5,257 nt of DNA from positions 1 to 5,257 of the forward strand of contig QHSM01000377.1 in NCBI GenBank assembly GCA_003221595.1, written 5' to 3'. The stretch comes from Candidatus Rokuibacteriota bacterium (GTDB taxonomy: Bacteria; Methylomirabilota; Methylomirabilia; Rokubacteriales; CSP1-6). Under the pieces are notes generated by a model. It did not search any database. It saw only the letters and a list, made by a program, of their open reading frames with translations, and was not told the DNA's origin. Position 1 is the first letter of the stretch. Each line of letters starts with the position of its first letter. This document shows positions 4,768-5,257 of this stretch, in pieces. The translations under genes and the position numbers were made by a program.

Positions 4768-5257
4768 CTAGCGGGGAGAGGCGGGCGGCTGGCCGGCGGA
4801 GCGACGGGTGCGCGCCTGATCGTTGATGAAATCGTCGCGCTTTTGCTTGAGCCGCCGGACCAGCTCCTCGTACGAGCTCGAGCGGACGATGCGATCGAAC
4901 TGCGCGCGATAGTTGGCGACGAGGCTCACGTTCTCGATGAGCACGTCGTAAATCAGCCACCGCTCGCCCCGGAGGACCATCCGCGACTCGACGGGCACTT
5001 CGATCCCCGTGCGGGTCACGATACGGGCCCGGACCGCGGCCAGCTCGCCGTCGATCGACTCGCTGACGTAGCGGATTCGCTCGCCGCCGTACTCGTCCAG
5101 CCGCGCGATGTAGGTTCGCTCGAGGAGATCGGCAAAGAGCTGCGTGAACTCGTCGCGCTCGGCCGGGGTTCGCGCCTGCCAGTGGCGGGCGAGCACGCGC
5201 CGGGCCGTCTCGGTGGCGTCGAACGCCTCGTGCGCGATCTGGCGGACCGCCGCCCGG
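4768..5257 (-). CDS. mlaC: MlaC/Ttg2-family phospholipid-transport periplasmic protein (5' end outside window)
   Basis: The C-terminal 162 residues of a protein open at the right edge of the window; the signal peptide and N-terminus are missing. MlaC proteins shuttle phospholipids through the periplasm between the MlaFEDB inner-membrane ABC complex and the outer membrane. Family blocks are present in order: FDATETARRVLARHWQARTP, RDEFTQLFADLLERTYIARL, IDGELAAVRARIVTRTGIEV, and the hallmark end ERWLIYDVLIENVSLVANYR followed by QFDRIVRSSSYEELVRRLKQK. A short basic, Pro/Ser-rich tail ends the protein. An apparent GTG start at 5196 is internal, since conserved sequence continues in frame upstream to the window edge. 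It ends 33 bp before arsR on the same strand but probably belongs to a separate mla operon upstream. 'Toluene tolerance' is an older name for this family. Confidence 0.87.
   Translation of the reverse strand, partial: RAAVRQIAHEAFDATETARRVLARHWQARTPAERDEFTQLFADLLERTYIARLDEYGGERIRYVSESIDGELAAVRARIVTRTGIEVPVESRMVLRGERWLIYDVLIENVSLVANYRAQFDRIVRSSSYEELVRRLKQKRDDFINDQARTRRSAGQPPASPR

Noticed and set aside
4760..4785. GCCTC/GAGGC repeat at the end of mlaC as a terminator
   Set aside because: Only 5 bp with a long loop and no U-run following. It is too weak to call.
1..5257. Insertion sequences, CRISPR arrays, tRNA or rRNA genes, phage attachment sites
   Set aside because: No transposase-like frame, spaced repeats, cloverleaf or rRNA sequence was seen. 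The window is filled by chromosomal-type genes.

Overview
The window is GC-rich, gene-dense bacterial DNA. The organism is almost certainly Gram-negative. It encodes an MlaC-type outer-membrane lipid-transport protein, the periplasmic/inner-membrane methionine sulfoxide repair pair MsrP/MsrQ, and an exported thioredoxin-fold protein. The composition and gene mix would suit an uncultured soil or subsurface lineage, such as a deep-branching proteobacterium-like or Rokubacteria/Methylomirabilota-like group. This placement is a guess from general features; no marker gene is present.

Layout: one small plus-strand gene (1-231, Cys-rich, unknown function) converges on a run of eight minus-strand genes that fills the rest of the window. 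In transcription order, right to left, these are: mlaC-like (5' end beyond the window), an ArsR-family repressor with a C-terminal Cys-Cys, a MoaD/ThiS-like beta-grasp protein, a short 'virulence factor' (PF13769-like) protein, an exported thioredoxin-like protein with an in-frame UGA, msrP, msrQ, and phnA (phosphonoacetate hydrolase). Gaps are at most about 65 bp. ArsR and MoaD overlap by one base, so everything from arsR downward may be one transcription unit. No stretch above 300 bp lacks a gene.

The main discovery is at 3188-3724. A conventional gene caller would split this locus into two fragments, but the fragments are in the same frame and separated only by a UGA. That UGA sits at the first cysteine position of a CINC-type redox motif (FWTFG-[UGA]-INC). 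Starting 19 nt after the UGA is a perfect 6-bp hairpin with an AGGU loop, which has the form of a bacterial SECIS element. I therefore read the locus as one 178-residue exported selenoprotein with a U-x-x-C active site.

Functional picture (inference): the selenoprotein gene lies 24 bp upstream of msrP and msrQ, which reduce oxidised methionine in periplasmic proteins. The MoaD-like gene could relate to the molybdenum cofactor that MsrP needs, and the ArsR protein could sense arsenite or redox state through its terminal Cys pair. Together this suggests a regulated envelope redox-repair operon. phnA, a cytosolic C-P bond hydrolase, sits at its end without visible phosphonate transport genes.
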